From NCBI GenBank assembly GCA_025642065.1, contig JAODUP010000407.1, positions 181,001 to 245,000 on the forward strand: 64,000 bases of DNA. Reading direction: 5' to 3'. The notes below the pieces were generated by a model that was not told the origin of the DNA, ran no database searches, and saw only the letters and a list, made by a program, of their open reading frames with translations. How positions within the stretch are numbered: position 1 is the stretch's first letter; every line of letters begins with the position of its first letter. Source of the DNA: Paralvinella palmiformis (taxonomy: Eukaryota > Annelida > Polychaeta > Terebellida > Alvinellidae). Below, one piece after another: positions 23,124 to 33,056 of this stretch. Made by a program: the position numbers and the translations under genes.

Positions 23124-25398
23124 TGTTTTATGATTAGAATAATGTTTCACTGTAATGTTTTAAAGTTTATAAATGCATATCAGAATTATTGTTTACTACA
23201 TACTAGAATGGTAGCTTCTTTTATGATGTATGTTGTAAACATAAGTCTCCTAATATCATTTGAACTAGTCAACATATTTATATACTCTGCATTTCTATGA
23301 CAAAATCTTTCTTGTCTAGATCAGTTCATAAATATATCATTACAAAATATGGCCAGCACAAGCTCTTCTTCTGACTCACATTATTTACTTAGTTCACTAA
23401 TCAAGGAATATCTAAGTGGTGTTGTTAATGAATTAAATTCTATTTATACTAACATCATAAATAATAGTATAAATAATAATACTAATTTAGATAATTTTTC
23501 TGTAATTTATCCAGGCACAAAATGGTCAACAAATTAACTGATGTTGGTATTCCAGCAATTCTCGTACTTGATTCAGCTATGGGGTAAGTGCTCTATTATT
23601 CTCTCATTTATTATGGTAAATGATACTTAAAGAACTAGGATAATACTATACAATCAATATCCAGTAGTAAAAATATTATTTAACAGATCATAAAATGGTG
23701 ACATAAAGTGATTTAACAAGAGCTTGGTCCAGTCAACATTATTAACAAAAAGTTGAATAAACACAGATAATAACATCAATAAATGTTTTATACTTAGAAC
23801 AGCATTATTATATCATTATAATTTAAGTATAACGTTTATATCTTGTGTAGCTACATTATGGAGAAGATTGATTTTGTCATGGTTGGAGCTGAAGGCGTCA
23901 TGGAGAGTGGTGGAATAGTTAATAAAGTAAGTTTGATTTCATATCCGTAATGGCTCAACTCACGTCAACGTACTGACATAACATTGTTCACAGAAGTTTA
24001 GTTTTAATGAGATAAATGTCTGTTTTATAACTACATAATTCTTCCCGTGGTATATTATTAGGTATTTTTTCTTATTATTTTTCTGTAGGAGGTATTATTA
24101 TATTTTTTTTCATTTGTTGGGCCACTTGTGTTCTATTTGTAGTGAGTAATATTTTAATACTTTGTTTTGAATCAGTGACTTCAATCACAACAGATCAAAA
24201 AGTCATTTATTTTTTTAATATTAGACACTTCTAGCTGATCAGTGTTTTAGTAGTCAGAAAATTTATTTAATCTATATACTCCTGTGTAAGTTGAGGAAAT
24301 AATGCTAGAATTTGTTAGAAATAAGACTATACATGAGTAACACCCAAAGACAATAATATTTGATGGAATTTATTGATGAACAAACCACATATAATACAAG
24401 AAATCAATGCCAACAGTGATCAGCTCACTGACATATCCTATTTTGAATAATTCATGAGTACATTCATCACAAATTCGTACAGGGCATACTTACATGCAGC
24501 ATCACATGGCTATTTAATTTAGCTTGATAAATGTTTGGCAGCAAAAACCTATCAAGTACTGCAAGGCTAGAAATAGACTTAATTCTTTTAAGCCAATTAG
24601 ATGATCAACCGATATCTCAAATATAAGTCAGATATATTTGAATAAACTTGAAGGTTATTTTATGAATGATTATTTTGTCGTATTGTCAATGTTTCTATAT
24701 AAACATGGAAACAGAAATGAATATTTTTCATTGACTTATACACAAATACATATGGTAATTACATATATTAACAAATATGCCTCAGTTATTGCTATATTTA
24801 AATATTCTTAGACATATTTCAGTAACTTTATAATGAAACTTGGGCCTATTGTTAAATTGTACAAGTAGCACTTGATCCATACTAATTAGATGTACCACTT
24901 CTTATCCAGATTGGAACATTTACAATGGCTGTTTGTGCGAAGTACCTCAACAAGCCAGTCTACGTGCTAGCGGAAAGCTTCAAGTTTGCGCGTTTGTTTC
25001 CTTTAAGTCAGGAAGATGTACCAAATAAATTCAAGGTAATAATAACGAGAGTGATCTACGTTTAGGATTTTGCTAGCAAGTCAATCTAAATTACTAGCAT
25101 CTATCATGTCTTGCGTTATCTACCACAGAACAAATCGTGGCATATATCATACCCGATGGAATGTTAACCCGTTTTGGTGTATATTGTAACATAAGTATAA
25201 TACACGGTCTAACATGTGCTATATTTTGTTCCGTTATTACAGTACAAAGCATCAAAGTTGAATGATAAAGTGGATCTGACTAAAGAACATCCAAACGTTG
25301 ACTACACGCCCCCATCATTGTTAACGTTATTATTTACAGACTTAGGTATACTGACACCATCAGCTGTCAGTGATGAACTCATCAAGTTATATCTGTAA
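18508..25398 (+). CDS. EIF2B1: Translation initiation factor eIF2B subunit alpha, eight of nine coding exons
   Basis: The joined exons encode about 303 residues from THR-LEU-GLU-TYR-PHE to LIKLYL and the stop, close to the roughly 305 residues of animal eIF2B-alpha. eIF2B is the guanine-nucleotide exchange factor that reloads eIF2 with GTP in the cytosol. Two alpha subunits bridge the decamer and help sense phosphorylated eIF2 in the integrated stress response. Diagnostic blocks are [13 protein letters not shown] (N-terminal helices), [42 protein letters not shown] and [18 protein letters not shown] (Rossmann-like core of the IF2B/ribose-1,5-bisphosphate isomerase family), [12 protein letters not shown], and the near-invariant C-terminus [27 protein letters not shown]. 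All junctions keep phase and are canonical. Exon 2 starts at the second base of a codon, so a first coding exon with the start Met and only about four residues lies upstream; see the candidate at 12213. Introns carry several mobile elements. Confidence 0.96.
18977..19125 (+). CDS. EIF2B1: EIF2B1 exon 3
   Basis: Acceptor TTTCAG, donor GTAGCT. Encodes [15 protein letters not shown] through [19 protein letters not shown]. Matches the N-terminal helical domain. Confidence 0.93.
19159..19301. repeat. Two (TA)n runs in EIF2B1 intron 3
   Basis: TA runs at about 19159-19187 and 19261-19300 just downstream of exon 3. Confidence 0.9.
19751..20145. mobile_element. 395-bp inverted-repeat element (MITE-like) in EIF2B1 intron 3
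   Basis: The left end CAGACATGGGATCAATTC and the right end, on the opposite strand, CAGACATGGGGTCAATTC form an 18-bp terminal inverted repeat with one mismatch. The interior is a tandem array of about 20-bp units built on TCAATTCCACATCAAATTTA plus more scattered CAATTCC motifs, some reversed near the right end. No coding capacity. A target-site duplication is not clear. Confidence 0.72.
20385..20507 (+). CDS. EIF2B1: EIF2B1 exon 4
   Basis: Acceptor TTGCAG, donor GTAAGT, in phase at both ends. Encodes [18 protein letters not shown] through [14 protein letters not shown]. Confidence 0.93.
21028..21140 (+). CDS. EIF2B1: EIF2B1 exon 5
   Basis: Acceptor TTTCAG, donor GTATGT. Encodes [19 protein letters not shown] and [15 protein letters not shown]. 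Ends after two bases of a Gly codon. A (TA)n run follows the donor at about 21182-21232. Confidence 0.94.
21632..21994 (-). mobile_element. tRNA-derived SINE, copy 1, with target-site duplication
   Basis: On the minus strand the element starts AGTGAGCTCC and has a pol III A box (TGGCCTAGTGG, 21972-21982) and B box (GGTTCGAACCC, 21928-21938), spaced as in a tRNA gene. A non-tRNA body of about 270 bp follows, with an A-rich end (ACAACAAAACCAAA). Flanking 11-mers GTAAACATAAG (21621-21631) and GTAGACATAAG (21995-22005) differ at one base and form the target-site duplication. A near-identical copy in the other orientation lies at 58301-58678. It sits in EIF2B1 intron 5, antisense to the gene. Confidence 0.9.
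22215..22689. mobile_element. 475-bp inverted-repeat element with 6-bp target-site duplication
   Basis: Ends are CAGGGTCTTTATTGG and, on the opposite strand, CAGGGTTCATACGC; subterminal TCAAGGCYTTTAAA and CCTTGAA motifs recur in both halves in opposite orientation. The perfect direct repeat ACAAAC borders it on both sides (22209-22214 and 22690-22695). The CAGGG ends are reminiscent of hAT-type elements, but those usually make 8-bp duplications, so the superfamily is left open. No transposase. It lies in EIF2B1 intron 5. Confidence 0.75.
23515..23583 (+). CDS. EIF2B1: EIF2B1 exon 6
   Basis: Acceptor ATCCAG, donor GTAAGT. Encodes [22 protein letters not shown] and is split in Gly codons at both ends. 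A (TA)n run precedes it at about 23094-23117 within the intron. Confidence 0.93.
23851..23926 (+). CDS. EIF2B1: EIF2B1 exon 7
   Basis: Acceptor TTGTAG, donor GTAAGT. Encodes [25 protein letters not shown], the conserved GAEGV/ESGG core of the family. Confidence 0.95.
24910..25035 (+). CDS. EIF2B1: EIF2B1 exon 8
   Basis: Acceptor ATCCAG, donor GTAATA. Encodes [19 protein letters not shown], then [22 protein letters not shown]. In phase at both ends. Confidence 0.95.
25243..25398 (+). CDS. EIF2B1: EIF2B1 terminal exon
   Basis: Acceptor TTACAG. Encodes [21 protein letters not shown] through [12 protein letters not shown] and stop TAA. The C-terminus is the most conserved part of the family. 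Confidence 0.97.
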   Translation, partial: YKASKLNDKVDLTKEHPNVDYTPPSLLTLLFTDLGILTPSAVSDELIKLYL

Positions 25399-25530
25399 AC
25401 GATGCATGTATCCGCGTTTATTTGACATCACCTGGGGGTCAACAATGATCAGTGAGTGTGAGTGTGGTTGAGTGAGTGAGTGAGTAAGTCAGTTCATGTC
25501 ACAAGTTGTAATCTTACTGCTTTATTTACA

Positions 25531-25536
25531 AATAAA
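25531..25536 (+). promoter_or_regulatory. Probable EIF2B1 polyadenylation signal
   Basis: AATAAA 133 bp after the stop codon. A second AATAAA is at 25713-25718. Which one is used cannot be read from sequence. Confidence 0.5.
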
Positions 25537-26020
25537 TGGATAATGTATTAATTGTCTTGCTACTTACTAGCTAATGCGAGTGTTTCTCACACACACATAC
25601 ACACACACACAGAGACGGAGAGTGATGTCATACACACTTAAACTGGATTTTCTTTCATTTTGATTAATAGCGTATAATATAAACAGTCAGCTTTCCCTTG
25701 TTAGCTTATTGCAATAAATAAATTAGATATCTGCTAAAAAGATGTGTTTAGTCAAATATTGTTTATTAATCTTTCATGAAAAAAATATTTTGTATAGTGT
25801 TAATGTGTGTTATTGACTAAAGCTTTAAATTAACTTCAATTTTTGAAAGAAATATATTTTACAACCTGAGATCTTGCCTATATTTAGGAAAATATTAATC
25901 ACTCTGCCTTATACCTCTATTCAGTCAAACCTCTTAAGTTTGCATCTGTGTGTGTGTGTTTGTGAAGGTTCATATTATATACATACTTTTTTCCTAAATT
26001 AACACACATATACAGGTATT

Positions 26021-26057
<37 letters not shown>

Positions 26058-26325
26058 AGAGAGATTGTTGAGGTATGAATTATATCCCAACAATGTGTTA
26101 AAATTAACACATCACCAATTCACCATATGGTTAGAAAGTGATGACAAAGTGTGTTACTCGTGTCTGACTTTCCTACTAATCAACTAATATTACTGTAAAC
26201 GTATAACTTTACCATGGCAACAATAATGAATATTCTTACATAATGTAAGATACGTTATAAATTCCCCATACTGATTGCTGTGGTTGTCTCACTATGTTCA
26301 CCAATCTCGCCTTAGAGTAACCTTC

Positions 26326-26372
26326 TTACAGGTTATATAGGGCGCTATATAAATTTTTAATATTATTATTAA
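26326..26372 (+). mobile_element. Solitary LINE 3' tail
   Basis: TTACAGGTTATATAGGGCGC then CTATATAAATTT and ATT units match the 3' end of the LINE at 10738-12118. Severe 5' truncation leaves only the tail. Confidence 0.7.
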
Positions 26373-26530
26373 CTCCAGGATTTGGAGCACTATGGACTGA
26401 CAACTTTAATAACACAAGTTCTGGTGCTTCAGAAGAGGATCTTACTCAGCTGTCATTGATATTCTGGCCAAGGGAATAGATCACAAACTAGACTTATTAT
26501 AAGCACACAACCAATTGAATCAATCCAATT

Positions 26531-26603
26531 CTTATATCACCCAGTCTGATACTATTGCAGGTGCCTGTGTCTTGGTTCAGTTATATGGTGATTGTGCATT
26601 TAA
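26531..26603 (+). mobile_element. Short internal LINE fragment
   Basis: Matches the ILLQVPVSRLKSYGDCAF-coding segment of the LINE at 3553-4226 (for example CAGTCTGATACTATTGCAGG and GGTGATTGTGCATTT). Confidence 0.65.
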
Positions 26604-26680
26604 ATATAATAATTATTGCAAATTTTTTATACAATTTTTATAATTATATTAATGTATACTGATCTCTCCAGTATTATACA

Positions 26681-26716
<36 letters not shown>

Positions 26717-27860
26717 GATATGCAACATGCAATATGTGCATGAGTTTATGGGATAAAAGGGCCACCCAATCCAGTTAGATCTGGTTGAGTTTACAGTCCT
26801 TCTGTTTGGTGTACCTTCAAGTTGGCCAGATCATCAACAATGACACCTGGAACGACTATCCATTCCTGAACTACTATGTGGAGTGGATCATAAATTCATA
26901 ACATACGCTGGACGCTTGTGAACTGCGAGAATGACGATTAATTATATACAGCTGTGAGCTATAAATTATATTTGAGCGATATATTTATATGAGATTGTTA
27001 TGGCTGGCTACGGTTGTTTTTTTTAATTCTGTTCTTAATTTTTTGGATAATAGGAATATTGACTTTGTACAGCTATGGACAACTTAAAAAAAAGTATATG
27101 CAATGTTTGTGTTTGGAAATTTTGAGTATTAGACATTACTTTGTGATCATTACATTCGTACAATGAATTTAATAAAATATAATTACAAGTTTTAGAATGT
27201 GAGATACATCACTTTGTGTTTGTTACATTTGTACAATGAATTACAAACATACAATGTGTTTTGTATTGATTGAAACAACTATATTTATGGTGAAAGCTCA
27301 CATAAACATAATCAAAATTTTGAATGTTGGTTAAATATCTCCCCCACCCCCACTGCAAATAATGGCTAAATGTTCGTTGGCTAAATGTCCCGGATTCCCC
27401 TGTTCTACATAGTATAACTGTAACATTGAATTTCTGGTGTCAACACTCCCAGAGATACTCTTGACCTTGACTTGGTTACTGTTCTCACGAGGTCACATTT
27501 CGTCAGTGAAGTTCTAACTTCGCTCCCAGGGGAATCGGAATGATCTATTTTATAAATTATCATAAACAATCATCACTATCAGACAAATTGGCAGAATTTT
27601 CTAAGTCGTTTATATTATGCCTTGCAAATGACAATTATTAATGAAGATATAAGATGGCTGTTGAGATGTCCATAGGAGAGACTGAAGACGCACTGCGTAG
27701 AAAATGTTAACACGTTTCTGTTATTTGTTGAATGTAAACCAAAAGGTAATTATTTTTTTGCGTTTGGCAGGCTCTCATTTGATGGATTTGCTCAATATAG
27801 AAACACAATATTTACATAATATAATTAAAACTTATATAAATATATATATATATATATATA

Positions 27861-27955
27861 AGCGGGCATCTCCATGGCCTAACTGGTAACGCGGTTGGCC
27901 CACAGACCTCGAGTACCTGGGTTCAAACCTGGTTGGACGATGCCTAAATATTTTA
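27861..27955 (+). mobile_element. tRNA-like sequence / SINE head
   Basis: GGGCATC at the start can pair with GATGCCT at about 27940-27946 as a complete acceptor stem (one G-T pair). Between them are an A-box-like GGCCTAACTGGTAACGCGG and a B-box-like GGGTTCAAACC. The T-stem pairs imperfectly and the element is embedded in TA runs, so a SINE remnant is more likely than a working tRNA gene. Confidence 0.6.
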
Positions 27956-27956
27956 G

Positions 27957-27958
<2 letters not shown>

Positions 27959-27998
<40 letters not shown>

Positions 27999-28005
27999 AT
28001 GTGTT
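27959..28005. repeat. (TA)n(TG)n microsatellite
   Basis: TA run followed by a short TG run. Another TA run lies at 27840-27860, on the other side of the tRNA-like sequence. Confidence 0.9.
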
Positions 28006-28009
28006 GAAG

Positions 28010-29425
28010 AGAGTCACGTCTAATGTCTATAAAAAGTAATGCTTCAAGTAAGGACATCAAAGAGATAAATTTTCAGGTGTAATCTTGAACTAGTTACCCG
28101 TCTTATGTTGTCAGTGGGGATGTTCGGTTATGTACACTTAAAGTGGTTCGAGTAGAGAGAAGAGCTGAATCGTGGATCATCAACGACATATTGGGTTCGA
28201 TCAGAGAGAGAGAGAGAGAAATAGCTCCCAGACGGATGAATGGCTAAATTACCAAAAGGTGACATGTTCCTACTAGTTTCTATTCAATGTTTTCAAACCT
28301 TTATATGTCCATGTTGCCCAGATTCTGGACGATAATTCAATAAGAACAGTCTACCATGGCCTACACGAGAAAAAACGGGTTAACAGAAATGATCAAGTAC
28401 AGGTAACCAGTACTTAATGACTGGCATGATAACATACAGGCCAAGTTCTGGTGACCTTGTTGAGAGATGTGTTTTTGTGTTACCTATAAACATTAATCAA
28501 TAAATTATATTGTATCAGTACTCCCTGTGTGTGTGACTGGAGAGGGGGGGGGGGAGTTATGCCGAAACATACATTAATCGATAATAAACCTTGACACTTT
28601 AAGATATCCGTAACATAAAACGTGACGCTTGGTATATCCCCACACCACCCCCCCGCTCGCCAATTTTTTTATTGTCTAGACGTGTATAGTCTAATCCTCA
28701 CTAAAAGTGTGTATTTCTCGTTTACACTAAACAAATTAAACAGTAAACAAATAGTGTATTTCTATTACACTACTGGCGAATAAGTTAATACTAAGAGCTT
28801 TGTAAATAACAGTAAGACAGCGGATTAAATATCGGACATCAGAAGATATACCAACTCAGTTACTGACGCGTGCACACACACACACATGCACACACGGCAT
28901 ACACAGTCGATTGCCAACTAGATGATTAAGCATGGCTTCTTGTCTAAGTGCAATCTTTATGTACAGGATTGACCGATATGACAGATCACAAAGAGGCTCT
29001 TTTTGCTCTTTGCCAAACTACTGTCGTCATTTGAATCGTGCGTCAACGTCACAAAATTACAGTTACACGTATAGTTATATATCGGAGGGCTATAGGTAGC
29101 TAATGACTGAATTATAAATACCAAAATAAATCGTTTTGTTGGCTGTGACTGTCGGCATGAGCTCAGCGTATTGTTACGGTTCAGTAGATACAGATCAAGG
29201 AATGTTATTCATTATCTCCTGAATGTTACGCGTAGAGATAGTTTGGGCCTCGAAACAGGCTGAGATAACTCGTTGACAGTTTGATGTTGTGGAGAGATTA
29301 TGTCTTGAAACACCGGTTAGCTTCTAATATGGCGTCATTCTACTGCTTGGTGTATTCCTACAACTGACTGTGACGTCTTTGTCTGTTTGTTTGTTTGTTT
29401 GGAAGTAAAATCTCCCATAGAAGTC
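28010..29425. other. Upstream region of the CUB/PPxY gene
   Basis: No other gene seen. Contains a 10-G run near 28541-28552, short CA repeats near 28876 and GA units near 28204. The promoter and 5' UTR of the gene starting at 29426 must lie here, but I could not point to a TATA box or start site. Confidence 0.4.
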
Positions 29426-29471
29426 ATGGAATTCACAATCCTGCTCTTCATATCGACGTCTTATCTGATCG
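29426..29471 (+). CDS. CUB/PPxY gene exon 1 (signal peptide)
   Basis: ATG followed by a hydrophobic MEFTILLFISTSYLI and donor GTAAGT. Ends with one base of a Gly codon. Confidence 0.82.
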
Positions 29472-32327
29472 GTAAGTCAGTATGTAACATCACATCTCAA
29501 TCTTTACTATAGCCATTATCTAGTGTTATACACTTCTAACCCAGTTTGACATTATAATTCTGAGCTGTCCCCCGTCAGAATCAATTAGAAGTACAAGGGT
29601 AGCCATCATCAACGGTTTCGCTTTTTATAATATTTATTTTAATATTTTTATTTGTGTCCAAACGAAGATATAATTTTTAAAAGATTACTATTGCTATCAT
29701 TATCATCACGTGTGCGCCGATGGCTTAGAGCGAGGAAAGTATGATATTTGCGATATCCAGATAACAATTCGTAGATTAATATTTCGGAAGGTGTATCCCC
29801 CCTACCTATTGACTGGTCGATCCTGTTACGTAGTGCTACTGTCTCGTTGGGTGGGATATTAAAAAGTCTCTACGAACAGAATGCAACTTGGCGATTACTT
29901 CTTTCTGTGAATTGCAGTTCCGTCTGACGGTGTTGCTTCCGTCTGAGTGTTGCGCAAAGCCTAATTCATACCCCTCCCAAAGTCGTAACACTTAGGGCAT
30001 CCTTTTGGTTATCTCCAGTTTTGTCGGAACTAAAAGATAGCGACATTAAAGTAGCCTTTATAGAGATTTTTAGTACTCACGCCTTCAATCGTTCTTATAT
30101 AAAGTGACCGGTTTGGGGGAACTGAACCTATGGAACGTGGCACTGTTTATTAGCGTCAAGACCTCGTTGGCAAATGAATAAAGGGTATATATGTTGTTTT
30201 AGTAATACTAATGATATTTAATACAGTGATAAACCTAGCTAACAGTATAAGTTGGTGTTTTACAGAGATGATAAAATAAATCAGTCCTTGTCCAACATGT
30301 TGACACACATCTGTAGGTTTGGCTCATACAGAAAAGTCAGGTCATCCAGTCAGATATTATTGCAGGTGCCTGTGTCTCTTTGCTGACGTCATAGGGTGAT
30401 TATGCGCTTAGAAATACGTCATCTCTTGAAAATTTTAAATTCATTCTAAAGACACACCTGTTCAAGATTGCTTTCACAGATAACTAATAATTATCGTTTA
30501 AATCGCTTTTAGGTTTTTTACAGTTTTTTACAGTTAATTTGGTATATCATTGCATTACATATTATTTGTACAGCGCCTTTAAATGGCTCCTGTTAGTAAG
30601 GGCGCTTTAATAAATATACTTTATTATTATTATTAAAAGTAATATTTTTTCGTAGATAGATCTAAGCTCTCTTTTGAGGTCATGTGATCAGAAAACATAA
30701 GTAGTCGATTGTTGTATCTGTATTTTAAATAACAAAAAATATTAATAAATAATAATATTAACAATAATATAGAATAACTAAGAGGAAACTAGAAAAAGGA
30801 ATACGGAAGAAAATGTTAATCGTTTTCTTTTAAATGATCTCAATACAACACATACACTATATATGACGTCATAGTGAACAAACACCGAACACGCGATATC
30901 CGGAAGAGTTTGTATCTGTCCTATATTGATGACCAACTTGTGTAATTATCTCTGAAAGTCTCGGTAATCCGCGAATCAGCTCGTCCTTGAATTTCTTCGA
31001 ACTAGTTCCTTATATTGCCTCATGGACGTCGGTCACGATCTTATAGAATGTGCTCTCCTACAGTAATATGTTAACAGACACGTACACACTGATCACCTAC
31101 AAAAGGTCGGACTTCCTAGCCCAGACAGCATTCAAGCAACGGCATTCCGTATGCATTGAAGTCGCCTCATAGTACTATCAGGCCGTAACCATAAAAGAAG
31201 AACTATCCCTAGTGTATAGGAATGACTTGAAAATAACTCTGATCTTTTGAGGACGTCTAAGCGACAACTAGCCAACTTCTCTATTGTCTAGTAACATACA
31301 GGAAGCGGAGTTCCAAATAACACCAAGATTCCATACAACGACGTTATTAGCAATGATTTTATCGCCAGATGAGCGTCTCAGCAGTTTATAGACCAGCTAG
31401 TTGGTCATCTAGGAAACGTAATCCACTTCTTAACTTAGCCATCATCACATCAAACAAAATGACGAATAACCGGTTAAAGAACCAAAAACAAACAAACAAA
31501 CAACCACTTCTATATTACCACCAATTATTTGAATGCATATTATTATTATTATTATTATTATTTTATTTGTCGTGCTGTATGCTAAAATACAGTTTTCGTT
31601 ACTCGTTGAGCTAGTTGTGTATTTTCCACTTAAATCAATCACGTCACCCACCGGGGGGGGGGGGGCGGCCTTTCACCTCAGTCGGCACCTAACAACCTTT
31701 TTAGAACTCGGCATGGAGACGGTTAACCGTTTTCGGCAGGTCAATAATAATCGAATACAAACGACCACTGAGGGGGTCGGGTGTAGTTGGTGGTGAGTAA
31801 TGTTCCAACGATCATGTCATATTCAATCTATGCCACATCACCATAGGATATGACCACTCAAGGTAAGTACAGAAATGACGGGAGGAATTCGATATATATT
31901 TGTTATATTTTCAGCGTCAGCCGTGTTCTTGGGTAAATCGTTTCTTGTCTTATCTCAGTAATTAACCTCGCAATAACACAAAACACTGATACCGAAACAG
32001 ACGCCGTCCTACAATTAAGTATTACCTACGCTGTACACAGTCAGATCATTACTAAATGTTCTTTGATTTAAAAATTTGAGTTTGTCGTTGTTACCTCTTG
32101 ATTACGATTAATAAGAATGTTGTTATGTTGCTGTTACAGGTGTATGTCACGGACTATGTACTTACTATAGCACGTCCGATGTTATCAGACACGGCGTGAT
32201 TATAAACTCACCTGGATATCCGCAAGCACATTATAACAAGTAAGTGATTTGGTTAATCACATTACATCAACCAATGTCAAGAAGCCATAACATGTCTAAA
32301 ATATCTATATATCTATCTATCTATCTA

Positions 32328-32395
<68 letters not shown>

Positions 32396-32437
32396 TGTGT
32401 GTGTGTATGTGTGTATGTATGTGTGTATGTATGTGTG

Positions 32438-32474
<37 letters not shown>

Positions 32475-32615
32475 ACGCATATACATGTAACTATTTGGTA
32501 CATATTTGATCATTATAAAGTGGCTGTAGAATGTTTGCATTGAACTTGTCATCGAAATTCTTCACATTAGTGTCACTAGTACTGATGTGTACATATTGTT
32601 GTGTTTGGGCTCACT

Positions 32616-32661
<46 letters not shown>

Positions 32662-32978
32662 GATCCCATCTGTTACAGTGACGAGTGGATATGCTGGCAG
32701 TTTGAATCTATATTTACTTCATTATCGATCAGAATCAAGAGCATAGACTTAGAGAGAGATCATGACTGGTTACAGATATATGATGGTAATTATAATTTAC
32801 CTACATTGTAACAACAGACAGACGAATAGAGTGACAGACACAGAGAGACAGACGGGGACAAACGGATAGACACAGAATACAGACAGATAGACAGACAGAC
32901 AAACAGAAAAGAGACAGACTAACACGCACGCGCACAAACAAATAAATAAACACACACACACACACTCACACGCGCGTG

Positions 32979-33056
<78 letters not shown>

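Larger units (their letters stand above)
25540..27700. other. Intergenic stretch with small LINE pieces
   Basis: No exon seen. TA runs lie at about 26028-26055 and 26685-26714. Two short LINE fragments are listed separately. Confidence 0.5.

Noticed and set aside
23349..23537. Open frame [14 protein letters not shown] running into the EIF2B1 exon 6 acceptor
   Set aside because: It ends shortly after the exon boundary in the wrong frame and has no family resemblance. Intronic chance frame.
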